Below are positions 54,091 to 62,978 of a stretch of DNA of 64,000 nucleotides, one piece after another (within the stretch, counting starts at the first letter, position 1; every line of letters starts with the position of its first letter). The position numbers and the translations under genes are program-made. Origin of the DNA: SYFT01 sp964471115 (GTDB taxonomy: Bacteria; Acidobacteriota; Vicinamibacteria; Vicinamibacterales; SCN-69-37). The DNA is taken from contig CAYYFE010000018.1 in NCBI GenBank assembly GCA_964471115.1, positions 1-64,000 of the forward strand, written 5' to 3'. The notes beneath the pieces are model-generated. The model worked only from the letters and a program-made list of their open reading frames with translations. It had not been told where the DNA came from and did no database searches.

Positions 54091-54145
54091 CGACGACGGT
54101 AGCATCGTCCGTCCAGGGAGGTCACGCGCGAAGTTCGTGCCGCCG
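54091..54145 (-). promoter_or_regulatory. Promoter block of paralogue B
   Basis: GTGACC (54125-54120), 18 bp, TACCGT (54101-54096) on the minus strand; nearly identical to the block upstream of paralogue A although the intervening leader differs. Confidence 0.55.
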
Positions 54146-54146
54146 G

Positions 54147-54497
54147 TTATCGTCGCGCCCGCACCGCCATCGTCAGCGCCGGCCCGACGACCTCGGGATC
54201 CGCGGCCGCCAGATGCACGCGTGTGCATCCCTGCCTCCCCCAGGCGCCGGCCTCGGGCTCAAACACGTCCGGATGCTCACGTATCAGCTCCGCCTGTTCG
54301 GCAGGGGAGACCCTGACCATGGCTGTCCACTGCCGATGTGTAGGGCGGGCCTTCAGGCCCGCCGATTTGCCGGCAGCCCCCGGCCGCAGACTCGCGACCA
54401 CCTTGCCGTTCACGCGGAAGTCCGGGTGGCCATGGTGTTGGCCTTCGACGACGCCGCGGTGGGCGAGGGCGAGGCGGCGGAAGGCGTCAGGCGTCAT
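54147..54497 (-). CDS. MmcQ/YjbR-family DNA-binding-like protein with REP insertion
   Basis: 116 aa. Typical family blocks: MTPDAFRRLALAHRGVVEGQ, HHGHPDFRVNGKVVASL, then AMVRVSPAEQAELIREHP, FEPEAGAWGRQGCTRVHL. The fold resembles a double-psi/CyaY-like DNA-binding domain; cellular role is unknown. A GTAGGGCGGGCC REP is inserted in frame at residues about 45-53 (GLKARPT), in the loop between two core strands. It may be coupled to a short upstream frame by an ATGA overlap. Confidence 0.85.
   Translation of the reverse strand: MTPDAFRRLALAHRGVVEGQHHGHPDFRVNGKVVASLRPGAAGKSAGLKARPTHRQWTAMVRVSPAEQAELIREHPDVFEPEAGAWGRQGCTRVHLAAADPEVVGPALTMAVRARR
54340..54363 (+). repeat. REP inside the yjbR-like gene
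   Basis: GTAGGGCGGGCCTTCAGGCC plus CGCC: GTAG head and GGCGGGCC/GGCCCGCC stem, a third stem type in this window. Read in frame on the minus strand as GGLKARPT. Confidence 0.9.
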
Positions 54498-54646
54498 GCG
54501 CGGATTCCGGCCACTGAGTGCGGCAGTTCACGCATGAGCCGCGCAGCCATGTCAGGCGAGACCTCGAACAACTCAAGGAATGGTGATCCTGCGACCTTTG
54601 TGTTGGGTGGGCTCGCGGGCTCTCTGTTGTGCGTCGACTTGCGCAT
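54494..54646 (-). CDS. Short hypothetical frame coupled to yjbR
   Basis: 50 aa; ATG at 54646, its TGA overlaps the YjbR ATG as ATGA. Sequence contains GSPFLELFEVSPDMAARLMR, a helix-like piece. No family, no clear ribosome-binding site, and codon use less biased than in neighbours, so it may be a remnant. It occupies the space where some homologous defence operons carry an AIPR gene, but shows no similarity to it. Confidence 0.3.
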   Translation of the reverse strand: MRKSTHNREPASPPNTKVAGSPFLELFEVSPDMAARLMRELPHSVAGIRA

Positions 54647-54773
54647 GACCACGCCTCAGCCAGGAGCAGTCTACGCTCGAATGTCTACGACCGGGGGGAC
54701 CTTACGACATGACCAAATGCGAATCGCCACGGCAACAGCAATCAGCTTCGGCCCAGTGATTTACGCGCATGGC

Positions 54774-55772
54774 TCACGTGCGACGAAAGAACGGCCGCAG
54801 CGCTGGCTCGAGATCTCCGAGCGATTCCGGCGCCAGCGGTTCAGCCAGCGAGAAGTCAGACCGAAAATGAGCATCGCTCACGCCTGGAGGTAGCGGATCG
54901 TGAAGTCGTGGCACCGCGCGAAGGTCGAAGAAGCGCAGGGAGGATTGCGCAAGGGCAATGTCAAACCGTTCCTCCATGGCGTTGAGGAAGGTTGTCCCGA
55001 GAGTCGCGCCGATCACTTCACGCACCTTAACGAGCAGCGGCGGCTCATTCACCAGGGCTGCTTCAATAGAGGCGACGAGATCACTCAGGGACAGGCCGCC
55101 GGCAATTCGTTCCACGAAGAGCGAAGCCACGATTGCCGCTGTGCCATCGGGCGGGTTGCATTGTTCGAAGGAACAAACGTGTGCGCGGGTGCGTCCGGTG
55201 GCGACTTTGACGTCAAGCCGCGCAGAGCCCCACGAAAAATCAAAGCGAGCAGTGTCATCCAGGCGCCATGCTTCGACTGCGTGCGGCACGTTCGCGCTGG
55301 ACCAAATTAGGAAGAGTTCGCCGAAGAGACCGTTGAGAGACCTGGTCGGTGCCCGCCGCAGAGCACGAAACATTGCGGCGAGACGGTTGATAGCCGCCGC
55401 GACCTCAGTTGGAGGCGGAGCGGGACCAATGAGCCGTATGATCGACTCGCATGCTGACAGAAAGTAGCGGGTCGTTTCGATGTCGGAAGCGCAGCACTGG
55501 ACGAGGGTGAAGCGGTCCTGTCGTGCCAGGCCGTCGGCCGTGCGGACGCGGCAAGGGACATCGAACTGGGCACAGAGAGTCTCGAGCCGAATGGATGGGC
55601 GCGGCCGGTCGCTTCGCTCCCGCGATGCGATCAGCAGGCAGGCTTTTCCCGCGGGGTCTTTTCCAACGAAGCAGCCCTCATAATGGGGAACGGCGCGGAC
55701 GGCAAAGAACAGCCGATCATCTTCGCGTTGTCCGGCCGCAGATATGCCTGCGAATTCCCTATGAAGGTTCAC
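54774..55772 (-). CDS. PD-(D/E)XK nuclease-like protein (DUF4420 type) of MORC/Z1 operon
   Basis: 332 aa. The nuclease core is visible as GLFGELFLIW with E152, then RFDFSWG with D178 and RLDVKVATGRTRAHVCSFEQ with D187-x-K189, the order E...D...DxK of PD-(D/E)XK enzymes. This is the family annotated PD-(D/E)XK motif protein / DUF4420, which is found with Z1 and MORC-like ATPases and a cytosine methylase. Probably the DNA-cutting subunit. Its start is 2 bp after the Z1 gene on the same strand, so it is translationally close. Last gene of the operon. Confidence 0.85.
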   Translation of the reverse strand: MNLHREFAGISAAGQREDDRLFFAVRAVPHYEGCFVGKDPAGKACLLIASRERSDRPRPSIRLETLCAQFDVPCRVRTADGLARQDRFTLVQCCASDIETTRYFLSACESIIRLIGPAPPPTEVAAAINRLAAMFRALRRAPTRSLNGLFGELFLIWSSANVPHAVEAWRLDDTARFDFSWGSARLDVKVATGRTRAHVCSFEQCNPPDGTAAIVASLFVERIAGGLSLSDLVASIEAALVNEPPLLVKVREVIGATLGTTFLNAMEERFDIALAQSSLRFFDLRAVPRLHDPLPPGVSDAHFRSDFSLAEPLAPESLGDLEPALRPFFRRT

Positions 55773-55774
55773 GG

Positions 55775-58000
55775 CTATTCAGCGTGCTGGTGCGGCTGAT
55801 CCTGGCTGATCCAGGATCGCACCATGCGCGCCGGTACCCAGACGGTGACGACAGCAACGCCTCGCTTGATTACGGAGTTGTTGCGCGTAAGGTCGAGTGT
55901 GTGAATCTGGACCGTGACGGTGCCCGAATCGTAGATAGCCCGGTCGCCGGGATAGACCTCGCCACGCCGTTCCCTTGGGTTGACGGGAGCTTCGCCCTGA
56001 AAGAGATAGGTAACCTCGCCGTTCTCATCGACGCCGCGTTCGCGGCGGACGGCAGGACTCATTTGGAATACGGTGCAGACCTCGGCCGGGTTGGCCTCCA
56101 GCGCCAGAGCCAGTTGCAGGAGAAGTCCCGTATAGAGTTGTGAATCAGTGGTGCCTGGAATGCGCAACCGAACGAGAAGCTGCTCGATGACCTGACGCAG
56201 CGGCACCCCGCGGGCAACGTGATGACGCTGGACAGGCGTGCGGTCGCCGTGTCCCTGGTTCTCAGTCATCGTCAGGCTCTGCAGGAAGAGTTGTACTACT
56301 TCGCGATTGGACTGCAGCAGGCCGTCGGCCGCTAGCACGATTCGCGGCGCAAACCATTGGTCCGAAAAGCGGCCGCGAATATAGTCGAATTCAATGACAC
56401 TCTGCCGACAGGGCCGCAGCGCACCGTCAAGGACGAAGGCTCGCTTCCACTCGTTGAGTGGACGGCCGCTTTCCTGAAATGCCGTGAGTTGAGTCCGGAT
56501 GTCCTCTTCGTGCTCGACATACCGACGAAAGGCGTTAAGCGTGCCCTGTTCCAAGTAGACACGGCAGTATCCGAGGTAGGGCCGCTTGTAGCCGAAGAAT
56601 CTCGCGCGCTGCTGGACCGTGTCCGCGTTGCCCACGCCGATGCCGCGCGGCATATAGGTGACTGTGAGTCCCTCGACCGTAAACCCCCGATCCATGGCTT
56701 GCCCGCCTACAAGAATCCAGCCGTATGCACTGCGCCAGTCGATACTGGGCGTTCGGCCGCCACGCGCATTCATTTCCTGCACCCGTGTGTGGCGGAAAGC
56801 GAGGCGAAAAGAGGGTGCGATACTCTCGAAGGACGGCAGCGACGGACCGACCGTGGCGCGGACATCGTCGTGAGCATCACGAAAATCCTCGATCAGTTCC
56901 TGCTTGTCAGGATCAGTATCTGGGAGATTTAGGATGCGCTTCCATTCCTCGAAGATATCGCGCACCCAGTTGTAGAACTCCTGGTGCTGGGCGGTGCGGT
57001 GTGACGGATGCACCAGCATCGAGCGGTTTCCGCGATTCTGGCTCTGGCGAATGCCAGCCGTCACGCCGATAATGAAGATGCGGAGCGCCGCCAGTAGCGA
57101 TTCGGGCGGCTCTGTCAAGGGGTTTGAGTTAGTCGGAACCTCGCTTGCCGGGATGAGACGCACATAGCTCTGGTTGTTGCCGAAGAACTCTCGACCGCCT
57201 GCGTAGTCGGCGCCGGGTTGCAGCACGCGAACGAAGTTCGGCGATAGCGAGTCAATAATACTGACGAGCAGCGGCGCCTGCGGCGTTGCCGTGTACTGTA
57301 GGTAGGTGTGATTGGGTAGCGCATCGCGCAGATCGACCAGGCATTCGTAAGTGGTGCTTTCCTGCCCTTGTGCGACCTCATTGTTGAGGCTGGCTTGGTC
57401 GGCCTCATCGTCGATGACGAGAACAGGGACCCCGGCCATGCCGACGGCCTTCACGAGGGCAGACAGGTTTTGCAGGCGACCGTGATGCTTGAGCACAGTT
57501 ACAAGGACGGTCTTCCTGTAATCGTCCGGGGTGTCAGGATCGCGCCAGTCGTTGAGCACGTCGCGGATGGCCTGCAGGGTGCCGTCGTCGGCGGTAGGAT
57601 TGCCAAAATGAATCCAGCGCCTCTCTCGGTCGGGCTCGTCCAGGCGGAGGTCGCGGCGCAACCTTCCTTCTGACTGGTCGAGAAGTGGGTTTGATGTGCC
57701 GGCGACTACAATCACCATCTGGAAACCGTTGTCGCGCGCAAGCGCCGCGACAGCCTCGAACGACATCGTCTTGCCGCTCTGGACATAGCCGACGACCAGG
57801 CCCGTTTCCTGACCAGCCGGCTGGGTTGGGGGAACACCTTTCTCGAGGATCGCGACGGCATCGTCGCGCACGCTGTCGCGGCTTGCGTGCGGTACCACAT
57901 GATCCAGAAAATCCAAGGTCTCAGGTCCGACCGTGGGAGTCCACGCAACGCCGGCGGAAGCCGGGAGCGGTTCAATGATAATCGGATCTTCGTCGGCCAT
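55775..58000 (-). CDS. Z1-domain ATPase (superfamily 2 helicase-like)
   Basis: 741 aa. Walker A GYVQSGKT (G71-T78), Walker B VLVIDDEADQAS (D197-Q202), and the late arginine motif in ADTVQQRARFFGYKRPYLGY. A long insertion between core lobes is typical of Z1 proteins. The Z1 domain is known from restriction-modification operons with a MORC-like ATPase and cytosine methylase, where it is thought to move on DNA using ATP. 14 bp after the ATPase gene. Third codon positions are visibly less GC-rich than in the housekeeping genes, consistent with transfer. Confidence 0.9.
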   Translation of the reverse strand: MADEDPIIIEPLPASAGVAWTPTVGPETLDFLDHVVPHASRDSVRDDAVAILEKGVPPTQPAGQETGLVVGYVQSGKTMSFEAVAALARDNGFQMVIVVAGTSNPLLDQSEGRLRRDLRLDEPDRERRWIHFGNPTADDGTLQAIRDVLNDWRDPDTPDDYRKTVLVTVLKHHGRLQNLSALVKAVGMAGVPVLVIDDEADQASLNNEVAQGQESTTYECLVDLRDALPNHTYLQYTATPQAPLLVSIIDSLSPNFVRVLQPGADYAGGREFFGNNQSYVRLIPASEVPTNSNPLTEPPESLLAALRIFIIGVTAGIRQSQNRGNRSMLVHPSHRTAQHQEFYNWVRDIFEEWKRILNLPDTDPDKQELIEDFRDAHDDVRATVGPSLPSFESIAPSFRLAFRHTRVQEMNARGGRTPSIDWRSAYGWILVGGQAMDRGFTVEGLTVTYMPRGIGVGNADTVQQRARFFGYKRPYLGYCRVYLEQGTLNAFRRYVEHEEDIRTQLTAFQESGRPLNEWKRAFVLDGALRPCRQSVIEFDYIRGRFSDQWFAPRIVLAADGLLQSNREVVQLFLQSLTMTENQGHGDRTPVQRHHVARGVPLRQVIEQLLVRLRIPGTTDSQLYTGLLLQLALALEANPAEVCTVFQMSPAVRRERGVDENGEVTYLFQGEAPVNPRERRGEVYPGDRAIYDSGTVTVQIHTLDLTRNNSVIKRGVAVVTVWVPARMVRSWISQDQPHQHAE

Positions 58001-58014
58001 AGCGTTGTCTGCTT

Positions 58015-59544
58015 CTATGCTTCGGAAAGTGCCTGCGTCAAGATGTCGTTCACATTGCGTCGAACGGTTCCCGCATTGCGCACGCCCGCGTCGCGCGCAA
58101 GCACTTCTGCGAGCGCTACTGCTGCCGCGAGTCGCAGCATTGCTTCCAAGCTCTCGCGGTCGGTCTGCGCGAAACGCACCATGAAGGGATGCGCGATGGA
58201 GACGCGGATGTTGAGGCGGCGCGGTCTGTCGCTGGAGGCCTCAGTGTCGTTGACCATCAACCACTGGCTTTCTGCTGGGTCGTCGGATAGTTCGACATTG
58301 ATGGACCAGTCCCGGTCTCGGAAGCGGATATCAAGGCGCCGCTCCGCAAGCGTAGTAGTCTCTGCCGGTTCGGTTCTCTCTGTCTCGACAGGCGGAGCGG
58401 CCGCCACAGTCGGAAGCACTGTAGGAAGGCGCTCCTCCATCGCTTGCGCGGTGTTGGATACTGCTTCCGTGGCAGCTTTGGTAATCTGGGCGCGGGCGAC
58501 GCGGACGCGGTAGCCCTCCGCCTGCCGCAACAGCGGCAGTTCTTCGCTGTCGAGGTGCTCACGGAGCAGGTCTAAGAACGGCTGCTCGTTTTCGTCCCAG
58601 CGGAACCCGTCCTTGGTGTGGCTGACCTCGAAACCGTTAAGGTGTAGTTCTCCAAAGAGCCGCTGATACCGGTAGCTGTTCGAAGTGCCGAAGACATGGG
58701 CCGGACGGTACCCTTCGTCTCCGGTGCCTTGGATCACGCGCCCTCGGCGAAAAAGCGAGAAGCCTGCCCTCGCGGTATTGGCGGTTTCACGTAGTGCCGC
58801 GAAGCCGTGCACGGCTAGACCGTCGCCGAAGTCGAACCTGATTTCCTTGCGCCAGGTCAACTCCGGTCCCGTCCTATCCCTGTAGTAGGGTGCGACGAGA
58901 ACGGGTGGTTCGTCATAGGCCAGCAACTCGCCTTTGAAGCGCAATTCGAGCAGCCCGCCGCGGATGAAGGCGCGATAGATGTCGGTGAGGTGCTCTTTTA
59001 GCTTGCCCATTGTCCGGCCGGCTGGAACCTGGAAGATGTTCTCGAGCACGACTTCGGTGTAGTGTGCGTCCGGTCGTTCGAGGGCTTCGCGAATCTCAAG
59101 TTCTTCGATGTTGTCGTTAACGATATTCGCGACGTCGAACTGCACGGTGCGCACGACGGGCTCGCCCAGCGCGGAGGTTCTGACGGACCAGCGCGGCGCG
59201 AACCAGCAGGCGGCACTCTTCATTCCTATTCCGAACTCGGCGAGGCCCGTCCGTTCTGGAGGAATCGAAGCGGGCCTAAAAGCGCGCCGGTACTCGCTCT
59301 CAAAGATTCCGGCAGCGTTGTCGCGTATGGAGATCCGCGCGGGCGCACTCGTGTCGATATCGATATCCACGCGAAGCTTTGTCTCCGGTCCGTGAAGCGC
59401 GGTCAGTGCCGCGCGATGCGTGGAGAAACTCTGGACGGCGTTATCGACGAACTCGCCGAGTGCGTACCACGGCCGATAGTTCAGGTGTCGCAGGACAGCC
59501 AGAACGCTCACGCCAGGGCGAATATCGACAGTCCTTACAGCCAC
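58015..59544 (-). CDS. MORC/GHKL-type ATPase of restriction-modification operon
   Basis: 509 aa. The Bergerat ATP-binding fold is complete: N box LGEFVDNAVQ (E31, N35), G1 ISIRDNAAGI (D75, G79), G2 GLAEFGIGMKSAAC (105-113). The middle carries an S5-like fold region, and the C-terminus is a second domain of unknown fold. It belongs to the prokaryotic MORC-like family, where ATP-driven dimer closure is inferred to control DNA cleavage. 25 bp after the dcm gene and 14 bp before the Z1 gene. Confidence 0.88.
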   Translation of the reverse strand: MAVRTVDIRPGVSVLAVLRHLNYRPWYALGEFVDNAVQSFSTHRAALTALHGPETKLRVDIDIDTSAPARISIRDNAAGIFESEYRRAFRPASIPPERTGLAEFGIGMKSAACWFAPRWSVRTSALGEPVVRTVQFDVANIVNDNIEELEIREALERPDAHYTEVVLENIFQVPAGRTMGKLKEHLTDIYRAFIRGGLLELRFKGELLAYDEPPVLVAPYYRDRTGPELTWRKEIRFDFGDGLAVHGFAALRETANTARAGFSLFRRGRVIQGTGDEGYRPAHVFGTSNSYRYQRLFGELHLNGFEVSHTKDGFRWDENEQPFLDLLREHLDSEELPLLRQAEGYRVRVARAQITKAATEAVSNTAQAMEERLPTVLPTVAAAPPVETERTEPAETTTLAERRLDIRFRDRDWSINVELSDDPAESQWLMVNDTEASSDRPRRLNIRVSIAHPFMVRFAQTDRESLEAMLRLAAAVALAEVLARDAGVRNAGTVRRNVNDILTQALSEA

Positions 59545-59569
59545 AGATTTGGCCCTATATGGAGGTCCC

Positions 59570-61030
59570 TCAGGCCGCTCGACTCATAGGTCGGAGCGGT
59601 TTCTCGCCAACGCTCTTCGAGCGGTGACCAGGACGCGAGTTCGCCCCGCTCCTCACGGCCAGCAGTTTCTGGGCGATGGCTCTCACTACTTCCACATTGA
59701 CGGCGTTGCCGAGCGCCTTGAACGCCAGTCCTTCTGCCGCAGGGAGATGTCTAAGGTCGCCCATGCTTTGCAGCCGGCTGCATTCTCGAACGGTCATGTA
59801 GCGCCGTTCCCAGCCGATGATCGGCACTTGGCTCGTCGTCATCGCCACGAGGGATGGTGCCGTTACCGTTCGCTTGACCCTGATGCCGGAGGCACGGAAC
59901 TGAAGGACGTACTGCCAGATGTCGCGCTTCTCGCCTTGGCAGTTCCATTCAAGCTTTTGGAAACTGGGTGCGAAGTCTCGGACTGATGGCAACCACTGGT
60001 CGATCCACTTCTTGTGACGCCTATAGAGGTCGCGGTTTAGGCGTATGAAGTTCACTTTCCACTTCGGAAAGTGCTTCTCACCGTTCTGCGCATATGGCGG
60101 CAAGCTCGCGCGGATCTCTCGACTTGTCATGTTGCGCAGAGACCGACCGAAGGCGCCGCGCGTCGTCGCAATGTGCTTGTAGCCAACTCCGGCGGGCGCC
60201 TTCTTCTCGTAAGGGTACGTGGCGCCGAATTCCATGGCCCAGATCGGGAACCACGGCAGGTCCTCATCGTTCGGAAAGCGCTCAATAAATGCCTGCCACG
60301 CATTCAGGTACTGCACAAGGGCTTGCGGTAGCCTCTTTGCGGCCTTCGGGTTCCTATCGAGGACGGAGCGTACGGAGAGGGCCTTTCCCTTGCGCGGCTT
60401 CGGCCATTCGAAGCCAGCAAGGCCGCCGCGTCGTCCGACTATGAAGGCCCGCTCGCGAATCTGCGGGATGCCGAAATCGTGAGGCGAAAGGGCACGGTCA
60501 CTGACCGAGTAGCCGGCAAGGCGAAGGCGCCGTTGGATCTGCTTCCACGTTCGTCCGCCCTTATGCCGGACGAGGTTTGGGACGTTTTCGATGATAAAGA
60601 AGCGGGGCTTGTGCGTACGAAGAATGGCAACGACGTAGTCGATGAGGTCGCCCCACAACGGGCAGTCAAGGCCCTGCTGGCCACCGGCCTTAGAAAACGG
60701 CTGGCAGGGAAAACCGGCGCAGAGAATGTCATGCGGAGGGATCTTCGTGATGTCGAGCGTCCGTACGTCTCTGTGCGGTCGCAGGCCGAAGTTCTTCTCG
60801 TACAACGCGGCAAGGACCTGGTCCTTTTCGCAGGCGAAGACACATTCGTGACCCAATTTGGCGAGGGCCTGGTGAAATCCACCCAAACCGGCAAAGAGGT
60901 CGATGAAACGAAGGGGCTTGCCGGGCGTGCGGTTCACGTGGCGGACCGGGGGTTGTCTTCGACGCATCGGATCGGCAGCCTCCTGGCGCTGGCGAATCGT
61001 GAGCGGGGCTCGAGGGGGATTGTCGCACAA
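59570..61030 (-). CDS. dcm: C5-cytosine DNA methyltransferase
   Basis: 486 aa, or about 465 from an ATG at 60967 (MRRRQPPVRHVN). All key motifs are present in order: I FIDLFAGLGGF, IV AGFPCQPFSKAG with catalytic C109, VI FIIENVPNL, VIII QIRERAFIVGRR, a variable target-recognition region, IX RECSRLQSMG, X KALGNAVNVEVV. It protects host DNA at the operon's recognition sequence, which cannot be predicted. First gene of the four-gene operon; no vsr gene follows, although some relatives carry one. Confidence 0.95.
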   Translation of the reverse strand: MCDNPPRAPLTIRQRQEAADPMRRRQPPVRHVNRTPGKPLRFIDLFAGLGGFHQALAKLGHECVFACEKDQVLAALYEKNFGLRPHRDVRTLDITKIPPHDILCAGFPCQPFSKAGGQQGLDCPLWGDLIDYVVAILRTHKPRFFIIENVPNLVRHKGGRTWKQIQRRLRLAGYSVSDRALSPHDFGIPQIRERAFIVGRRGGLAGFEWPKPRKGKALSVRSVLDRNPKAAKRLPQALVQYLNAWQAFIERFPNDEDLPWFPIWAMEFGATYPYEKKAPAGVGYKHIATTRGAFGRSLRNMTSREIRASLPPYAQNGEKHFPKWKVNFIRLNRDLYRRHKKWIDQWLPSVRDFAPSFQKLEWNCQGEKRDIWQYVLQFRASGIRVKRTVTAPSLVAMTTSQVPIIGWERRYMTVRECSRLQSMGDLRHLPAAEGLAFKALGNAVNVEVVRAIAQKLLAVRSGANSRPGHRSKSVGEKPLRPMSRAA

Positions 61031-61898
61031 CTGGCTGGCCGAAAGATCTATTGTTGCGAGGGAGGGCTGGTGGTTGGCCAGAGCGTCTGGACGAATAGCG
61101 TGGTGTATCTGCGAAGTGTAACGGCCGATCCTGAATCGGACTCTGACTCACGAGGGTGCGTGGCAACTCCGCTCGATGCTGCGACGTCGGCTTGCCAAGG
61201 GCCAACAACGAACACTCCCGAACACAAGTCGCAAGGATGGGACGACCATCTGATTGGTCGAACGGTCTTTTGGAAAGAACATTCCACTGGTGGCGGGCCC
61301 TTGGCAGCTCAGCGTAGCGCTTCGGGGTACTTGAGGTCGACCTACTGGGCGTGACCGGAAGCCTTGCGTCAGCAACTCATCCACGAGCACGGCTAGATCT
61401 TCGCTAGTACCGACCCGATCCGGGTGAACGGTTGGGGCCACGCGAGGGGCGAGGCCCGGCAGTGCCTCGTTTCACTCGGTAGCGGACGCAACCACACAAC
61501 GGCTCCGCGCCGGAGGTGCGGGCGTTGAGGGTGGCCTGCTGCACCCAGATGGGGCAGGCCATGAACACCAGGCCAAGCGACAGGTCTAGAGCTTCAGGTC
61601 CGCTGAACGAAACAGTGAAATGCATCGCATGAGTGTTTGGTATCACTGTGACAGGGTAGGACCGAGCGATCAGGCTGGTTCCCGAGCCTTGTCCACAGTG
61701 GTGCTCACTACGGCCAGCACGGACTGTCACTGCTGTAGCGAACAGCCGGCAGGTGTATCAGGGGCTCCGTGGCGTGTGTTGTCGTCGGAGCGTCCCGGTC
61801 ACCGCTGTCTCGAGCAGGAGGACCGGCGTGGCGATGGGGACGAGACCGCCTGCATCAGAACACCATTAGGCGATCCCCTCGGTGAAGAACGCGTCCAC
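61031..61898. other. 868-bp gap upstream of dcm, no gene supported
   Basis: Frames here are short, lack recognisable domains and have mixed composition. A minus-strand stretch at about 61430-61620 (LVFMACPIWVQQATLN, RYRVKRGTAGPRP) looks like a gene remnant but matches nothing I know. No tRNA, att site or terminal inverted repeat was found. It probably holds the dcm promoter and a decayed gene. Confidence 0.6.
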
Positions 61899-62924
61899 TT
61901 ATCGATCCGGCCAGAGTCGCGTCGCGGCGGCGAACCTGATCAGGCGCTCAACGCAGAGGAGAGCCAGTCCGAGGTCTCCTTCCTCAACGTAGGCAGGCAC
62001 CCTGTTGTTGAGCGTGTCGTTATGTGCGGCTTCATTGCCGAGGTGCCGAAGGACGTGCATGTACCCGCAAATCCATGGCGCGATCGAGCCGGCCTTCTCG
62101 AGTGCTGCGATCCTCTGGTAGAGAGGGCCAGTCGGTGGAGAACCTAAGCGTGTGACCAAGAGTTCCACAAGGCGACGGCCAAGGAGACCAAGTTCTGAGA
62201 CTCGAACGTCGTGGCGCCTGAGCAAGGCGAGCCAGTCCGACTTCAGTTCATTGTCATGACTCGAGAACAGGCCGTGTGCGCTATTGAACAGGTGGATGAG
62301 GTCGACCCGAACGGATTCGATAAGCTGACCGACCGGGATAACCTCGCTTGTGCGACCAAGAGCCTCATCGAAGGCGTCAGCCAGGTCGTCAGCGCCCCGG
62401 CGGTCATTCGTGACAAAGAGGACAGTCTCGGCTGTGGGTGAACGTTCGAGGAACCTCCGGCTGGCCTGAATCAACGTATCAGCGACCCGGCCAAGAGGTA
62501 GCCTCTGGTGTCCGGTTCCAAGTGGCGACAGGGCCACCCTGCGCACCGGGACCTCCTTCGCCTCCATGATCGACAGGGCGACGAATACGTTATCGAGGAC
62601 CTCCTCGGAGGGTCGGCGGCCACCCACCAACTCTGCGCAGAGTAGGCGCGTGAAATAGGGATCGTCGAGAGGGAGGGAAATCCATAAGCCCAATGAGCTA
62701 CGGAAATCCCACGCCGGCGTCTTGCTCAGTGACGAGACGCTGACTCCTCGGTTGGTGTAGAGGGCGCCGATGACGCTGCCAGGCGTCGGGTCGTAACCCT
62801 CCGCGAAGGCAGACACCACCAGGACGTCGACGGCGCGATCCATATTGGACAGATCACCAAAGTACAGCTCGCACGTCCGGTAACCGTGGCGCGTGTTGAA
62901 GCCGACGACGTTGATTCTTTGCAT
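61899..62924 (-). CDS. Macro-domain-like protein fused to DUF4145-like C-terminus
   Basis: 341 aa from the ATG at 62924 (MQRINVVGFN); a start at 62960 adds 12 residues. Residues about 1-190 resemble a macro (ADP-ribose-binding) domain: VDVLVVSAFAEGYDPTPGSV at the front and the loop-strand block ALSPLGTGHQRLPLGRVADT then ETVLFVTND at the back. Residues about 245-335 resemble DUF4145 (LGLLGRRLVELLV, ICGYMHVLRHLGNEAAHN), a helical domain common beside restriction systems. The domain calls are from pattern memory. It is divergent from the DUF3883 gene with 54 bp between starts, and on the same strand as the dcm operon but 868 bp away. Confidence 0.55.
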   Translation of the reverse strand: MQRINVVGFNTRHGYRTCELYFGDLSNMDRAVDVLVVSAFAEGYDPTPGSVIGALYTNRGVSVSSLSKTPAWDFRSSLGLWISLPLDDPYFTRLLCAELVGGRRPSEEVLDNVFVALSIMEAKEVPVRRVALSPLGTGHQRLPLGRVADTLIQASRRFLERSPTAETVLFVTNDRRGADDLADAFDEALGRTSEVIPVGQLIESVRVDLIHLFNSAHGLFSSHDNELKSDWLALLRRHDVRVSELGLLGRRLVELLVTRLGSPPTGPLYQRIAALEKAGSIAPWICGYMHVLRHLGNEAAHNDTLNNRVPAYVEEGDLGLALLCVERLIRFAAATRLWPDR

Positions 62925-62978
62925 CGTCCAGATTGTCAACGCCCGAACCGGCTGTGGCAAGATGTGACTGAGGCGACT

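Noticed and set aside
54494..54773. AIPR gene expected at the end of the MORC/Z1 operon
   Set aside because: Only 50 codons are open and none resemble AIPR proteins.
61404..61730. 108-codon minus-strand frame upstream of dcm
   Set aside because: No domain, no ribosome-binding site and mixed codon usage; listed only as part of the unexplained gap.
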